DNA from: Rhinopithecus roxellana
Taxonomy: Eukaryota > Chordata > Mammalia > Primates > Cercopithecidae
Length of the DNA: 64,000 nucleotides
Reading direction: 5' to 3'
NCBI RefSeq assembly: GCF_007565055.1
Contig: NC_044553.1
Coordinates: 44,505,420-44,569,419, forward strand
Of this stretch, positions 1 to 12,118 are shown piece by piece. Positions within the stretch are counted from its first letter, which is position 1, and each line of letters starts with the position of its first letter. The notes below the pieces were generated by a model. It did no database searches and had not been told where the DNA came from. It worked only from the letters and a program-made list of their open reading frames with translations. The position numbers and the translations under genes were made by a program.

Positions 1-1666
1 GTTTCTGTGGTCCCTTCCCAGCTTTAAGATTTTGTGATTCTAATACATGATGAAATTGTGTGGTTTAGGAAAAGGGTGTAGTGGATGCATGATTATTACC
101 TAAGGGAGTAGTGACACAAATAGTGCTCAGCAATGACCAATCCTAAAATCGTTTTAAAAGTAACTATTGAATTAAATTTTAAAATCCACTAAATGGGCTT
201 CTTAAAAATAAAGATGAGAATAAGTGTAAAAAACAAACATTTCTTAGAAAGTGTGGTGGAAGAACGAATCTATTCTAATTAGATCTACTACCAAATGACC
301 TGCATTGCCTAAAATTTTGCTTTGGTTCCTTTTGTTTAGCTCACAGAAAAACCAAAGGATAAACTCGCATAGGGATATTTATTCCCCTTAGGGTAAAATC
401 ATACAAAGTCATGGAAGATAAAAGCTATATTAATGACTCAAGAGGGATTCAAAGCTTGGCAATTTACTAGGATTGAAGGATTTATTGAAAAACAGTGGTT
501 CTCATGTATAACTCCAGGCAATAAACCTATTTAATTAAAAGCTTAATCTTCTAGTTGACACGTCTGCTACTATTCTTACAAAAATCTCATCTGTAACAAG
601 TTTTTCTATGTATATTAATATTGCAGTAGCTGACTGTTTGATGGTGTTTGCATGCTTAAGCTTTTCTATTTCAGGTTAACCGTGACTCATATAAGTTTGA
701 TTAAAGCTGAAAATAAAAATACATGCCAATTTTGCTGCCTAGCAATGTGCAACTTTTGTTTAGTTCTTTTGTTGTTGTTGTTTGTTTTGTTTGTTTGTTT
801 GTTTTTGTTTTGTTTTTGAGACAGAGTCGTGCTCTGTCGCCCAGGCTGGAGTTCAGTGGCGCGATCTTGCTCACTGCAAGCTCTGCCTCCCGGGTTCACA
901 CCATCCTCCTGCCTCGGCCTCCCAAGTAGCTGGGACTACAGGCACCCGCCACCATGCACGGCTAATTTTTTGTATTTTTAATAGAGATAAGGTTTCACCA
1001 TGTTAGCTAGGATGGTCTCAATTTCCTAACCTTGTGATCCGCCTGCCTCTGCCTCCCAAAGTGCTGGGATTACAGGTGTGAGCCACCGCGCCCGGCCTAA
1101 ATTCTTTTGATTTTGTATTGCTTTTGTCGCTCTTTCAAAAATTTTGAAGGGAGACAGAGAAAAAAAAAGATACTATATATGATAGAGGGGGCAAACTTAG
1201 ATAAATACTACTATTGCATGGAATGTAGAAGTATTTTGTTAAATGCCAGTTCATGCATACTTTAATGTATTTAGGTATTATATGAAATAGATTTTCCGAT
1301 TGATTATGTAGGATTATTAATAGACCCTATGATATGTACTGCATTGTGACTTATAGAATGCTTTATCAGCTCATTTGTTTCTCACAAACACCCTCTGTGG
1401 GATTTAAAATTTACAAATTAGAAGTTTCATTTTTAAAAAACGCTATGTGTTCTTTTGATTTAAAAGCAGTACTACTATGAAGTATTAATATTTTGAAATT
1501 CTCCCCAAAAACCAGAATAATGACATCCAGAAAAAGTTGCTGAAATCAGATGAGTGATACTGTTTTCTCTATTAAACCTAGTAGAATAATTTGGACAGTT
1601 ACTGCCCCTGAACTATCTTGATCATTTTTTTATTTTTGGGTTTTTGTGGATTTTCTTTAACTTTAG
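1..1666 (+). other. TCF12: TCF12 intron (partial), upstream of first visible exon
   Basis: This is an AT-rich intron with no open frame that looks like an exon. It contains one reverse-oriented Alu (about 770-1098) and otherwise unremarkable sequence. It ends in a pyrimidine-rich stretch and the acceptor AG at 1665-1666. Confidence 0.8.
770..1098 (-). mobile_element. Alu (AluS/Y type), reverse orientation, with T/G-rich tail
   Basis: A full-length Alu read on the - strand. It begins with a (TTTG)n-like tail, then GAGACAGAGTC, and ends at GTGAGCCACCGCGCCCGGCC. The degenerate T/G-rich tail has grown into a small simple repeat at 770-820. Confidence 0.9.
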
Positions 1667-1807
<141 letters not shown>

Positions 1808-2642
1808 TAATGCAGACAGAGATATCATTTGGAACACTCTCACCTTTCTCACAGCTGGATTGACATCTGTGAATCAAAAGTCATTTAGGTGAGGGAATTC
1901 CAGATAGTACTGTGGAGAGCAGATATTTGGGGTTCCAACTGGCCCACCTAGGTTGACAATTACAGATACTTATTGGTGAATAGATCCACGTACAGACTGT
2001 TGTTCAGTATTTACCAGTTATCTTTTACCTCTTCCTGTTCTGTCATGTCCCTCTTCCTCAGAAATTTTCCCTCATGAATGTATCTTCATGGTCCCTAGAG
2101 GCAGTGACAGATATTTCTGACTATACTGAGAGCTCCGAATGATGGAAGCTGTTGTTTTAGAGATTATCGTTTGATTGAAGAGACATACAGTTTCGATAAA
2201 AAACAAACTTGATCACTGTTCCAATAGAGCTTGTAAATAAGTGTGAAGATAGAGAGCACTTAAAAGTGCAAATAAGATCACCAAAATAAAGTTCTCCCAG
2301 TTACATTTAACCATGATGCCTATTTTACTGTGTATCCAGGAAGATGTTAAGCTTATGTCCTTTACCTCTGCAGCATCTTAGAAGTTAGTTTCTAAAATCC
2401 ATTGTTTCTCATCCTTGCTCTTTTGTTAAATAGTGCCTGAAAGTGAGCATTAGACTGGTCATGGGGGTCGGACTTGTTCTTTTAAATATAAATGCTATTA
2501 AAAAGCACAAGGATGTGGACATACTCTTTTCAGCTCTAAATAGTATACTTTCCTACATCTTCAAACCTCCATCCTAACCCTGTAACCGCTAAGGATATTC
2601 ACCAGCTAGAAGGCTTTTTATTGTCTTAGCTCTAATTCATAA

Positions 2643-2867
<225 letters not shown>

Positions 2868-3750
2868 TAAATTTTATTCATTTTCCATAGGTAAAAATAC
2901 TTGAGAAGTTGGGTGTCATGCATTTATTAACTGCCAGCTATGTTCTAGATATCGTGTTAGGATTTTTGTGTATGTTGTCTCAATCACCACGTCATCCCTA
3001 TAAACGAGAAGTATATGAAGGTTTGATTTCAAAATTATGTTTTCCTTCATACTACACCATTTGAGGGACTACATATAAAATATATCTCTTCGCTCAAGTT
3101 GCTTAGTCTGTTAGACAAGTAGAAGGTAAAATAGCTAAAAGAAGTTAAATTGTGTGTTAGGGACATTTAGATAGATTTTATCAATTAATATTTGAATATG
3201 GTCAGGTGTCACTTAACAACAGGATATATTCTAAGAAATGCATTGCTAGGCAATTTCATCATTGTGCAAACATACAGTATACTTTCACAAACCTAACCTG
3301 TTCCTAGGCTGTATACCTGTATACCATGTTAGTGAACTGAGTGCTGCAGGCAATTGTAACACAATGGTAAGAATTTATGTATCTAAACACCTAAAAGGCA
3401 CAGTAAAAATAAAAGATAAAAAATGGTACACCTGTATAGGGCACTTATCTTGAATAGAGTTTGCAGGACTCGAAATTGCTCTGGGTGATTGAATGAGCAG
3501 GTGAGTGCATGTGAAGGCCTAGGACATTTCTGTACGCTATTGTAGACTTTACAGACACTGTACATTTAGGCTATATTTCGTTTATTAAAACATATTTCTC
3601 TTCGATAGTAAATTAACCTTAGCTTACTGTATGTCTTTTACTTTAAAAACTTTTACATTATTTTTAACTTTTTGACTCTGTAGTGATAGCTTAAAACACA
3701 AACACATTATATAGTTATACAAAAATACTTTCTTTAAGTTATTTTGTAAG

Positions 3751-4069
3751 CTTTTTTTGTTTGTGTTTTTTTTGGATTTTTTGTTTTGAGATGGAGTCTT
3801 GCTCTGTCACCCAGGCTGGAATGCAGTGGCATCATCTCGGCTCACTGCAACCCCCACCTCCTGGGTTCAAATGATTCTCCTGCCTCAGCCTCCCAAGTAG
3901 CTGGGATTGCAGGCAACCCTCACCACTCCAGGCTAATTTTTGTAGTTTTAGTAGAGACGGGGTTTCACCATATTAGCCAGGCAAGTCTGGAACTCCTGAC
4001 CGCAAGTGATCTGCCTACCTCAGCCTCCCAAAATGCTGGGATTACAGGCATGAGCGACTGTACCCGGCC
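3751..4069 (-). mobile_element. AluS-type element, reverse, inside Tigger
   Basis: A full-length dimeric Alu in - orientation. It runs from a T-rich tail and GAGATGGAGTC to GAGCGACTGTACCCGGCC. It is inserted within the outer Tigger element. Confidence 0.9.
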
Positions 4070-4328
4070 TTTGTAAGCTTTTTTCTATTTAAAATTTTTT
4101 TTTTACTTTTCAAACGTTTTTGTTAAAAACTAAGACACCAACACACGTTAGTCTAGGCCTCCACAAAGTCAAGATCATTAATATCACTGTCTTCCACCTC
4201 CACATCTTGTCCCACTGAACGTCTTCACAGGCAGTAACATGCAGGAAGCTGTCATCTCCTATGGTAACAAAGCCCTCTTCTGGAATACCTCCTAAAGGAC
4301 CTGCCTTCAGGTCTTACAGTTCACCTTT

Positions 4329-4631
4329 TCTTTTTTTGTTGTTTTTTTGAGATGGAGTCTCACTCTTGTCACCCAGGCTGGAGTGCAGTGGCACAATCTC
4401 AGCTCACTGCAACCTCCGCCTCCTGGGCTCAAGCAGTTCTCTTGCCTCAGCCTCCAGAGTAGCTGGGACTACAGGTGCCTGCCACCACGCCCGGTGAAGT
4501 TTTGTGTTTTTAGTAGAGATGGAATTTCGCCATGTTGACCAGGCTGGTCTCGAACTCCTGACCTCCAGTGATCCACCTGCCTTGGCCTCCTAAAGTGCTG
4601 GGATTACAGACGTGGGCCACCGCACCCAACC
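4329..4631 (-). mobile_element. AluS-type element, reverse, inside Tigger
   Basis: A full-length Alu in - orientation that runs from TTTTTTTGAGATGGAGTCTC to GGGCCACCGCACCCAACC. It is the second Alu in the same host transposon. Confidence 0.9.
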
Positions 4632-4670
4632 AACTTTTTTTTTAAGTTAGAAGTATACTGTAATGATAAA

Positions 4671-4727
4671 AAGTATAGTATAGTATAGTATAGTATAGTA
4701 TAGTATAGTGTAGTATAGTGTAGTATA
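4671..4727. repeat. (AGTAT)n pentanucleotide microsatellite
   Basis: About eleven AGTAT units; some late units read AGTGT. The tract lies between the second Alu and the nested transposon. Confidence 0.9.
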
Positions 4728-4769
4728 AATACATAAACCAATAGCATAACTAGTTATTACTATCGAGTA

Positions 4770-5355
4770 CAGCAGGTCCTCAAAAAACATCATTTTGTGA
4801 AATGATGAGAAAAAAAAATTGATTCCTAGCTGGAGCCTCTTTCATTGTGGAGTTTGCACATTCTTCCCACGTCTCCTCATGTGGGTTTTCTCTGAGTACT
4901 CCAGTTTCTTCCTTCACCCCGAAAATGTGTGTTAGATTGATTAATGTGTCTAAATTGTCCCAGTATGAGAACGTGTAGGTGTGTGTGAGAGTGTGCCCTG
5001 CAGTGAAATGGCATCCTGTCCAAGGTTGTTTCTGCCTTGCTCCCTGAGCTGCTGGGATAGGCTCCAGCCTCCCACTGACCCTGAACTGGAATAATTGGGT
5101 AAATAATAATCTTACTTATTTTTATGAGTCTTTCTTAAATGTATGAATAGTTCACGTTTATTTCATTGTTTAATATTAGAAGTGTATTTTGGTCTTTATT
5201 TAGAAGTTTGGTGGTATTTTGTCACCAGAAATGTACTGTAGGAACTTACCTCTTATTTATATCAATTAACCTATGATAAAACTGGTTTTATTGTATGTCA
5301 TTTTGCATGAAGTTGCAGTTTCCAAGAACTGATCAGTGACACTGAGGACTTGCTG
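4770..5355. mobile_element. Second TcMar-type transposon nested in the first, 586 bp
   Basis: The left end is CAGCAGGTCCTC and the right end ACTGAGGACTTGCTG, which is its inverted complement (CAGCAAGTCCTCAGT). TA flanks both sides (4768-4769, 5356-5357). The interior contains GTGGAGTTTGCACATTCTTC and CTGAACTGGAATAA, known from an old non-autonomous Tigger-like family. No coding capacity remains. Confidence 0.72.
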
Positions 5356-5699
5356 TAGTGTGTACTGTACTTCATTGCATGCTTTTATACAACTGGCAGT
5401 ACAGTAGGTTTGTTTATATCAACACCTATACAAACAGTGCATTACATGACTAACGTGCTGCAGCCTTACCACAGCTACATTATTAGATAATAGACATTTT
5501 TTAGCTCCAATATAATAAGACCACTGTCATATATGTAGTGCCTCATTGACGAGAATGTTATTATGGGCTCATAACTGTATATTAATATAAGGGCTAACTA
5601 TATGGTAAGACTGATTTAATTAAACAAGGGGTCAGCAAATTATGGCCCATGGGCCTACCCAGCTCACTGCCTATTTTTGTTTTTGTTTTTATTATTTTA

Positions 5700-5701
<2 letters not shown>

Positions 5702-5750
<49 letters not shown>
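5702..5750. repeat. (GT)n microsatellite ending in GC alternation
   Basis: About 19 GT units followed by GCGCGCGCGTGT, at the tail end of the adjacent reverse Alu. A purine-pyrimidine alternating tract of this kind can form Z-DNA. Confidence 0.95.
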
Positions 5751-6000
5751 ATTTTAAGACAGGGTCTCGCTGTCACCCAGGCTGGAATGCCATGGGGTGA
5801 TCTTGGCTCACTGCAGCCTCAGCCTCCCAAGTGGCTGGGATAACAGGCAGGCACCATGCCTGGCTAATTTTTGTATTTTTAGTAGAGACAGGGTTTCACC
5901 ATGTTTTCCAGGCTGGTTTCAAACTCCTGGCCTCAAGTGATCTGCTCACCTCGTCCTCCCAAAGTGCTGGGATTACAGGTGTGAGCCACTGCGCCCAGGT
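5751..6000 (-). mobile_element. Alu, reverse, inserted in MER5A
   Basis: This Alu runs from AAGACAGGGTCTCGCTGTCAC to TGTGAGCCACTGCGCCCAGG in - orientation. It is slightly shortened in the first monomer. Confidence 0.88.
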
Positions 6001-6376
6001 GCTGCCTGTTTTTATAAAGTTTTATTAGAACACCACCATGTCCCATTCATTTACCCATTGTCTGTGGCTGTTTTCATACTGCATTGCCAGACTAGAATAG
6101 TTGCCACAGAGACTATATGGCCCACCAAAGCTGAGAATATTTACCATCGGTCCTTCTCAAAAAATGTTTGTTTTTAACAAACATTTAAATAGTAATTTGA
6201 GAAAAGTATGAAAAAGGAAGTATTCTAGGCAGAATGATGTCATGGAGTTTTCTAGAAAATGGGCTTGACCTTGCTTTGAAGTATGAATACAGACACATAG
6301 TACATTAGTTTCAAGTGATTTCCAGATTTTTCCTTCAAATTTTTCTTCGAGTTCTACATTAAAATTAGATGAGTTA

Positions 6377-6667
6377 GGCCAGGCACAGTGGCTCATGCCT
6401 GTAATCCCAGCACTTTGGGTGGCTAAGGCAGGAGGATCACTTGAGACCACAAGTTCAAGACCAGCCTGGGCTACATAGCTAGATTCTGTCTCTACAAAAA
6501 GTTATAAAAACCATCAAGGCATGGTGGCAAATGCCCGTGGTCCCAGCTACTTGGGAGGGTAAGGCAGGAAGATTGCTTGAGTTCAGAAGTTTGAGGCTGT
6601 AGTGAGACGTGATCATGCCACTGCGCTCTAGCCTGGCTGACACGGAAATGCTGTCTCTAAAAAAAGA
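6377..6667 (+). mobile_element. AluJ-type element, forward
   Basis: The sequence GGCCAGGCACAGTGGCTCATG ... GCTGTCTCTAAAAAAAG is diverged and carries J-type features (ATCACTTGAGACCA, CTACATAGCTAGA). Confidence 0.88.
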
Positions 6668-7140
6668 ATACTTTTTGTGATGAAAATTTAAAAGTTAGAT
6701 CATTTAGTATATTTGTGGTACACCCTATTTCTTGGCATACATACTCATTTATCAATGATATGTGTATATCTTATACAGATTTAAAACATTGTTCTTTGTG
6801 TTGAATTATGGTGCAATGAGGATGGTAGATAAAACTAAAAGAAGTGGAATGGTCCTTTCTGTCATTCACATACTTAAAAGGGGTCCTTTTGCTCTTTTGA
6901 CATTCTCACTGTTTTCAACACCTAAACATTTATCTTGGGAAAAAGGAAATCTTACGATGTTAATGTTGTTACTTTAATATGCATTGTACTCAACTATCAG
7001 GGGCATAAGGAAGGAAAAACTGTGTCAAGGAATTCAGAGACCACTCTGTGGAGGCATCTTAACTCTTACATAGTTTTTATTCAAATAGAATTTTAAGGGA
7101 AACAATTTACATCTTTCCTCTGTATTCATCTTCTTGTAGA

Positions 7141-7338
7141 TCAGGAATCAGCAAACTTTCTCTGTAAAGGCCCAAATAGTGACTCTTTTAGGCTTTATTG
7201 GACATACACTCTCTGTCACAGCTACTCACCTCTGCCATCATAGCACAAAAGTAGTCAAAGTCAAATGGGTATCGCTGTTCCAATAAAATTTTACTTACAA
7301 AAACGGATGACCAGCTCATAGATCAGTTTGCTGACCCA
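7141..7338 (-). mobile_element. MER5A-type hAT-Charlie element, reverse
   Basis: The sequence starts CAGGAATCAGCAAACTTTCTC and ends CAGTTTGCTGACCC. These are the two terminal inverted repeats, so the element is nearly complete. Its orientation is opposite to the copy at 5625. Confidence 0.8.
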
Positions 7339-7424
7339 TATTATAGGTCATCAGAAATTAGGAGGCAGCGTAATAGGTTAGTAATAGTCCATAATAATGA
7401 ATAGGTTAATAACATGACCCTTGG

Positions 7425-7612
7425 ACAAAATAAGGGTTTGAATTGTGGTTCCATTACATACTTATAAGTGATTTTGGGCAAGTCTTTGAGCTCAGTTTCT
7501 TCTTCTCTAAAAAGAGACTTTCTGTTACAGGATTCTTGTAGGAATAACCTGAAAATGATGCATGTAAAACCCTTTGCACACTGTGTAGCACACAGTAAGC
7601 ACTCAAGAACGG
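7425..7612 (+). mobile_element. MIR SINE, forward
   Basis: A diverged MIR. The core reads ATTTTGGGCAAGTCTTTGAGC, followed by the CTCAGTTTCTTCTTCTCTAAA stretch and a CACAGTAAGCACTCAA end. Confidence 0.75.
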
Positions 7613-7745
7613 TACTATATATACTGTTACAGTGGTAATGTTATGGTGGTAATTTTAAGTGTATGGTGTAGGCTTGCTTCCGTGGAGCACTGACCTGACA
7701 TCTCATCATTATACTGCCACCAATTAGCTATGTGATCCTAGGTCT

Positions 7746-7920
7746 TGAAGTGGTTCTCAGCCCTGCTGCACAGACCCTGGAACATTTTAAAAATACAGGT
7801 GCCTAGGTCCCAACCCAAACTCACTAAATTAGTGACTCTAGCATCCCTGGTAGTGAGACCTGGAAAGCTGTGTTTTTTAAGTGCTCCTGGAGATTCTAAT
7901 GAGTGGCTATCTGTGGACAC
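7746..7920. mobile_element. hAT-Charlie MER-type palindromic fragment
   Basis: AGTGGTTCTCAGCCCTGCTGC at the left and CTCCTGGAGATTCTAATG at the right resemble the near-palindromic non-autonomous hAT elements of mammals. The subfamily was not determined. Confidence 0.5.
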
Positions 7921-7998
7921 CATTGGGCTCGTTGATCTTTAAAAGCCTTTTTGAAGTCAAAGAACCAGTGATTTTCTTTTGTCAAAAGATATTGCATA

Positions 7999-8144
7999 CT
8001 TTTTAGAGACAAGGTCTCAGTTTGTCACCCAGGCTGGAGTGCAGTGGCCAATAACTTCAAACTGCTGGACTCAGGCAGTTCCCCCATGCCCTCCTCAGCT
8101 TCCCAAACCACTAAGGTTACAAGCACGAGCCACCATGCCTGGCC
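7999..8144 (-). mobile_element. Alu monomer (FLAM-like), reverse
   Basis: A single diverged Alu arm from TTTTTAGAGACAAGGTCTC to CGAGCCACCATGCCTGGCC. Confidence 0.7.
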
Positions 8145-8430
8145 TGTGTACTTGTTCTTTTATTAGAATACTCAGGGTATTAAAGAAGAGGTAAAAATGT
8201 CTGATATTTTTGCACATTATTTCAGGGTTCTGAGAAGCCATGGTCAGTAATTTATATCTGAATCATAAATAGAACTTTCTATAAGCTGTTACAGAGCATC
8301 TCCCTCATATTTTTTCTGATTATATAGTCTATTTTCATTACAGAAATTTAGAAAATACAGAAAACTATACACAGAAATCACAAGAAACCCCACTATTCAG
8401 AATTAACCACTGTTTACTTTTTTTTTTTTC

Positions 8431-9150
8431 CCCTGATAAGTTCTAATTTGATTTCACTGTGGTCTGAGAGACAGTTTGTTGTGATTTCTATTCTTTTACA
8501 TTTGCTGAGGAGTGTTTTACTTCCAATTATGTGGTCAATTTTAGAATAAGTGCGATGTGGTGCTGAGATCTGTTGATTTGGGGTGGAGAGTTCTGTAGAT
8601 GACTGTTAAGTCCGCTTGGTCCAGAGCTGAGTTCAAGTCCTGAATATCCTTGTTAATTTTCTGTCTCGTTGATCTAATATTGACAGTGGGGTGTTAAAGT
8701 CTCACGTTATTATTGTGTGGGAGTCTAAGTCTCTTTGTAGGTCTGTAAGAACTTACTTTATGAATCTGGGTGCTCCTGTATTGGGTGTGTATATATTTAG
8801 GATAGTTAGCTCTTCTTGTTGCATTGATCCCTTTACCATTATGTAATGGCCTTCTTTGTCTCTTTTGATCGTTGTTGGTTGAAAGTCTGTTTTATCAGAG
8901 ACCAGGATTGCAACCCCTGCTTGCTTTTTTTTTTTTTTTTTTTTTTTCCCGTTCTGTTTGCTTGGTAGATCTTCCTCCATCCCTTTATTTTGAGCCTATG
9001 TTTGTCTTTGCACGTGACGTGGGTCTCCTGAGTACAGCACATTGATGGGTCTTGACTCTGTCCAATTTGTCAGTCTCTGTCTTTTAATTGGGGCATTTAG
9101 CCCATTTAAATTTAAGGTTAATATTGTTATGTGTTAATTTGATCCTGTCA
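8431..9150 (-). pseudogene. L1 ORF2 fragment, endonuclease domain only
   Basis: Peptide blocks such as GLQSW, KTDFQPTTIKRDKEGHYIMV and EELTILNIYTPNTGAPRF match the L1 endonuclease region. The frame is broken by stops, shifts and a run of about 25 A (on the element strand, 8927-8948) that expands a short Lys-rich segment. The reverse transcriptase is absent. Confidence 0.85.
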
Positions 9151-9213
9151 TTATGATACTACTGGTTATTTTGCCCATTAATTGATGCAGTTTCTTCATA
9201 GCGTCAGTGGTCT

Positions 9214-10248
9214 TTACAATTTGGTACGTTTTTGCAGTGGCTGGTACCGGTCGTTTCTTTCCATGTTTAGTGCTTCCTTCAGGACCTCTTGTAAGGCAGG
9301 CCTGGTGGTGACAAAACCTCTCAGCATTTGCTTGTCTGTAAAGGATTTTATTTCTCTTTCACTTATGAAGCTTAGTTTGGCTGGATATGGAATTCTGGCT
9401 TGAAAATTATTTTGTTTAAGAATGTTGAATATTGGCCCCCACTCTTTTCTGGCCTGTAGGGTCTCTGCTGAGAGATCCGCTGTTAGTCTGATGGGCTCCC
9501 CTTTGTGGGTAATCTGACCTTGCTCTCTGGCTGCCCTTAACATTTTTTCCTTCATTTCAGCCTTGGTGAATCTGACAATTATGTGTCTTGGAGTTGCTCT
9601 TCTTGAGGAGTATCTTTGTGGTGTTCTCTGTATTTCCTGAATTTGAATGTTGGCCTGCCTTGCTAGGTTGGGGAAGTTCTCCTGGATAATATCCTGAAGA
9701 GTGTTTTCTAACTTGGTTCCATTCTCCCCATCACTTTCAGGTACATCAATCAAATGTAGATTTGGTCTTTTCGCATAGTCCCATATTTCTTGGAGGCTTT
9801 GTTCATTTGTTTTCACTCTTTTTTCTCTAATCTTGTCTTCTTGCTTTATTTCATTAATTTGATCTTCAATCACTGATATCCTTTCTTCTGCTTGATCAAA
9901 TCAGCTATTGAAGCTTGTGTATGCTTCACGAAGTTCTCGTACTGTGGTTTTCAGCTCCATCAGGTTATTTAAGGTCCTCTCTACACTGGTTATTCTATTT
10001 AGCCATTCGTCTAGCCTTTTTTCAAAGTTTTTTGCTTCCTTACAGTGGGTTAAAACATGCTCCTTTAGCCTGGAGAAGTTTGTTGTCACTGACCTTCTGA
10101 AGCCTGCTTCTGTCAGCTTGTCAGACTCATTCTCCATCCAGTTTTGCTCCCTTGTTGATAAACAGTTGTGTCCCTTTGGAGGAGAACCAGCGTTCTGGCT
10201 TTTGGAATTTTCAGCCTTTCTGCTCTGGCTGGGTAGATAAAACCTCAC
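9214..10248 (-). pseudogene. L1 ORF1 (RNA-binding chaperone), interrupted
   Basis: L1 ORF1 encodes a trimeric RNA-binding chaperone of about 338 residues. Here the frame splits into a 115-residue N-terminal part (10248-9901) and a 219-residue C-terminal part (9873-9214). The break is an in-frame TGA at about 9901, where an Arg codon is expected; CGA to TGA is a CpG transition. The C-terminal part keeps the RRM-like and C-terminal domain text (NEQSLQEIWDY, IPYPAKLSF, RGFVTTRP). It is not functional as a single protein. Confidence 0.88.
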
Positions 10249-10249
10249 A

Positions 10250-11293
10250 AAGATAAGGTTTTATCTGCCTTTGGTTTTTGATGTTGGTGACCTACAAATG
10301 GGGTTTTGGTGTGGATGTCCTTTTTGTTGATGTTGATGCTATTCCTTTCTGTTTGTTAGTTTTCCTTCTGACAGACCGGCCCCTCAGCTGCAGGTTTGTT
10401 GAGAGTTTGCTGGAGGTCCACTCCAGACCCTGTTTTTCTGGGTATCACCAGCAGAGGCTGCAGAACAGCAAATATTACTGCCTGATCCTTTCTCTGAAAG
10501 TTTTGTCCCACAGGGGCACCCGCCTGTGTGAGGTGTCTTTCGGTCCCTCCTGGGAGGTGTCTCCCAGTCAGGCTACACGGGGGTCAGGGACCCACTTGAG
10601 GAGGCAGTCTGTCCGTTATCGGAGCTCGAATGCCATGCTGGGAGAACCACTGTTCTCTTCAAAGCTGTCAGGCAGGGCTGTTTAAGTCTGGAGAAGCTGT
10701 CTGCTGCTTTTTGTTCAGATATGCCCTGCCCCACAGGTGGAATCTAGAGAGGCAGTAGGCCCTGCTGGGCTGCAGTGGGCTCCACCCAGTTCGAGCTTCC
10801 CTGCCACTTTGTTTACACTGTGAGCATAGAACTGCCTACTCAAGCCTCAGCATAGCAGATGCCCTTTCTCCGGCCAAACTTAAGCATCCCAGGTCGGTGT
10901 CAGACTGCTGTGCTAGCAGCAAGCAAGGATCCGTGGGCCTGGGACCCACTGTGCCAGGCACGGGAGGGAATCTCCTGGTCTGCTCGTTGCAAAGACCATG
11001 GGAAAAGCGCAGTATTTGGGCAGGAGTGTACTGCTGCTCCAGGTACAGTCACTCATGGCTTCCCTTGGCTAGGAAAGGGTAATCCCCCAACCCCTTGCAC
11101 TTCCTGGGTGAGGTGATGCCCCACCCTGCTTCAACTCACCCTCCATTGGCTGCACCCACTGTCCAGCCATTCCCAATGAGATGAACCAGGTACCTCAGTT
11201 GGAAATGCAGAAATCACCCATCTTCTGCATCAATCTTGCTGGGAGCTGTAGACCAGAGCTCTTCCTATTCGGCCATCTTGGAAGTGACCCACC
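10250..11293 (-). promoter_or_regulatory. L1 5' UTR, internal promoter region with YY1-like motif
   Basis: This is the L1 5' UTR in antisense orientation to TCF12. The extreme 5' end retains CAAGATGGCC (11271-11280, - strand), the YY1 site that sets L1 initiation. L1 5' UTRs also carry an antisense promoter. Here it would point rightwards, along the TCF12 sense strand. Activity of this old copy is unknown. Confidence 0.7.
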
Positions 11294-11329
11294 TCAACAA
11301 TGTATTTTTTTAAAGTGTTGTGTTTTTGT

Positions 11330-11950
11330 TTTGGATCAGCTTTATTGAGGCTTAATACACATGTAATAATAAAATTCACTAATTTTAAATATACAGTCTG
11401 TATGTTTGTTAAAATGTGTATATTTTGTCATTTTGACAAGTGTAAAAGTTATATAACAGCCACCATATTCATAATGTTGAATATTTTCACCACCTCAAAA
11501 AATGTCCTTGTTCCCCTTGGTAGTGAGTCCCTTTCCTCAATCCCATGGTCCTTGGCAGCCATTGATCTGCTTTCTGTTACCATAGTTTTGTCTTTTCTAG
11601 AAGTTCACGTAAATGGAATTGTAGAGTATGTATATGATCTTTCATGACTGGCTTTTTTTACTTAGCATAATCTGCAGCTTGATTTTAGAAACTACATAAC
11701 GGTGCATTGTCTGAATGTACTATGATTTATTTAACTCATTTCCTGTTATTAGATCCCAATATATTGCTAATGTAAATAATTCTGTGATCATCTCCCTTTA
11801 CATAAATTTCTATGTGCATCTCTAATTATATCCTTAGGATGAATTTCCAAAGTTGGAATTGCTGATCAAGAGGTAATAAACATTAAGGCTCTGGATTCGT
11901 TTTGCCAATTTGCCCTTCAAAAAATTGTGTCTTTTCTCCCGTGTTTTATA
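11330..11950 (-). mobile_element. Old L1M 3' fragment, reverse
   Basis: TCAGCTTTATTGAGGCTTAAT, CATTGATCTGCTTTCTGTTAC and GTAAATGGAATTGTAGAGTA are characteristic of the 3' region of mammalian-wide L1M read on the opposite strand. Confidence 0.75.
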
Positions 11951-12118
11951 ATCATCACCACTGATGATAATTTCTCTCTAGAACAAAAAATAGCCATTTT
12001 CTGAGATACTTCTCTCAATCTGTATCTTAAGCTTTCCTTCTTTCTTCTTACCAGGTAACCGCCAGAGTATATTTAAGAGCATAAGCTAAGTAAATTATAC
12101 ATTCATGTACTAGGAGGG

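Larger units (their letters stand above)
3199..5577. mobile_element. Old Tigger-class (TcMar) DNA transposon, interrupted
   Basis: The left terminus reads TGGTCAGGTGTCACTTAACA and the right terminus is an inverted, diverged match ending ATAACTG. Both ends are bordered by TA (3197-3198 and 5578-5579), the target duplication of mariner/Tc1-type elements. Internal text such as TTCATCATTGTGCAAACAT and CAATTGTAACACAATGGTAAG is typical of a common primate-era Tigger family; the exact subfamily name is uncertain. Two reverse Alus, a pentanucleotide repeat and a second transposon sit inside it, leaving about 1.2 kb of original element. No transposase frame survives. Confidence 0.75.
5625..6172 (+). 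mobile_element. MER5A-type hAT-Charlie element, split by an Alu
   Basis: The left part (GGGGTCAGCAAATTATGGCCC) and the right part (TAAAGTTTTATTAGAACAC ... ACTATATGGCCCACCAAAG) are the two halves of a MER5A-like non-autonomous hAT element. A GT microsatellite and a reverse Alu lie between them. Confidence 0.8.
8431..11293 (-). mobile_element. Primate LINE-1 (L1P), antisense to TCF12, 5' UTR kept and 3' end missing
   Basis: Read on the - strand, the element begins at the L1 5' terminus (11293, with CAAGATGGCCGAATAGGAA). It has a 5' UTR of about 1 kb, then ORF1 (10248-9214) and the first part of ORF2 (about 9150-8431). It stops inside the ORF2 endonuclease domain near residue 240, next to a T run at 8419-8430. 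Most insertions lose the 5' end, so this layout is the reverse of the usual one. The poly-A stretch on the element strand may mark premature polyadenylation, or the rest may have been deleted. It lies in a TCF12 intron 1.3 kb before the bHLH exon. Confidence 0.9.
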
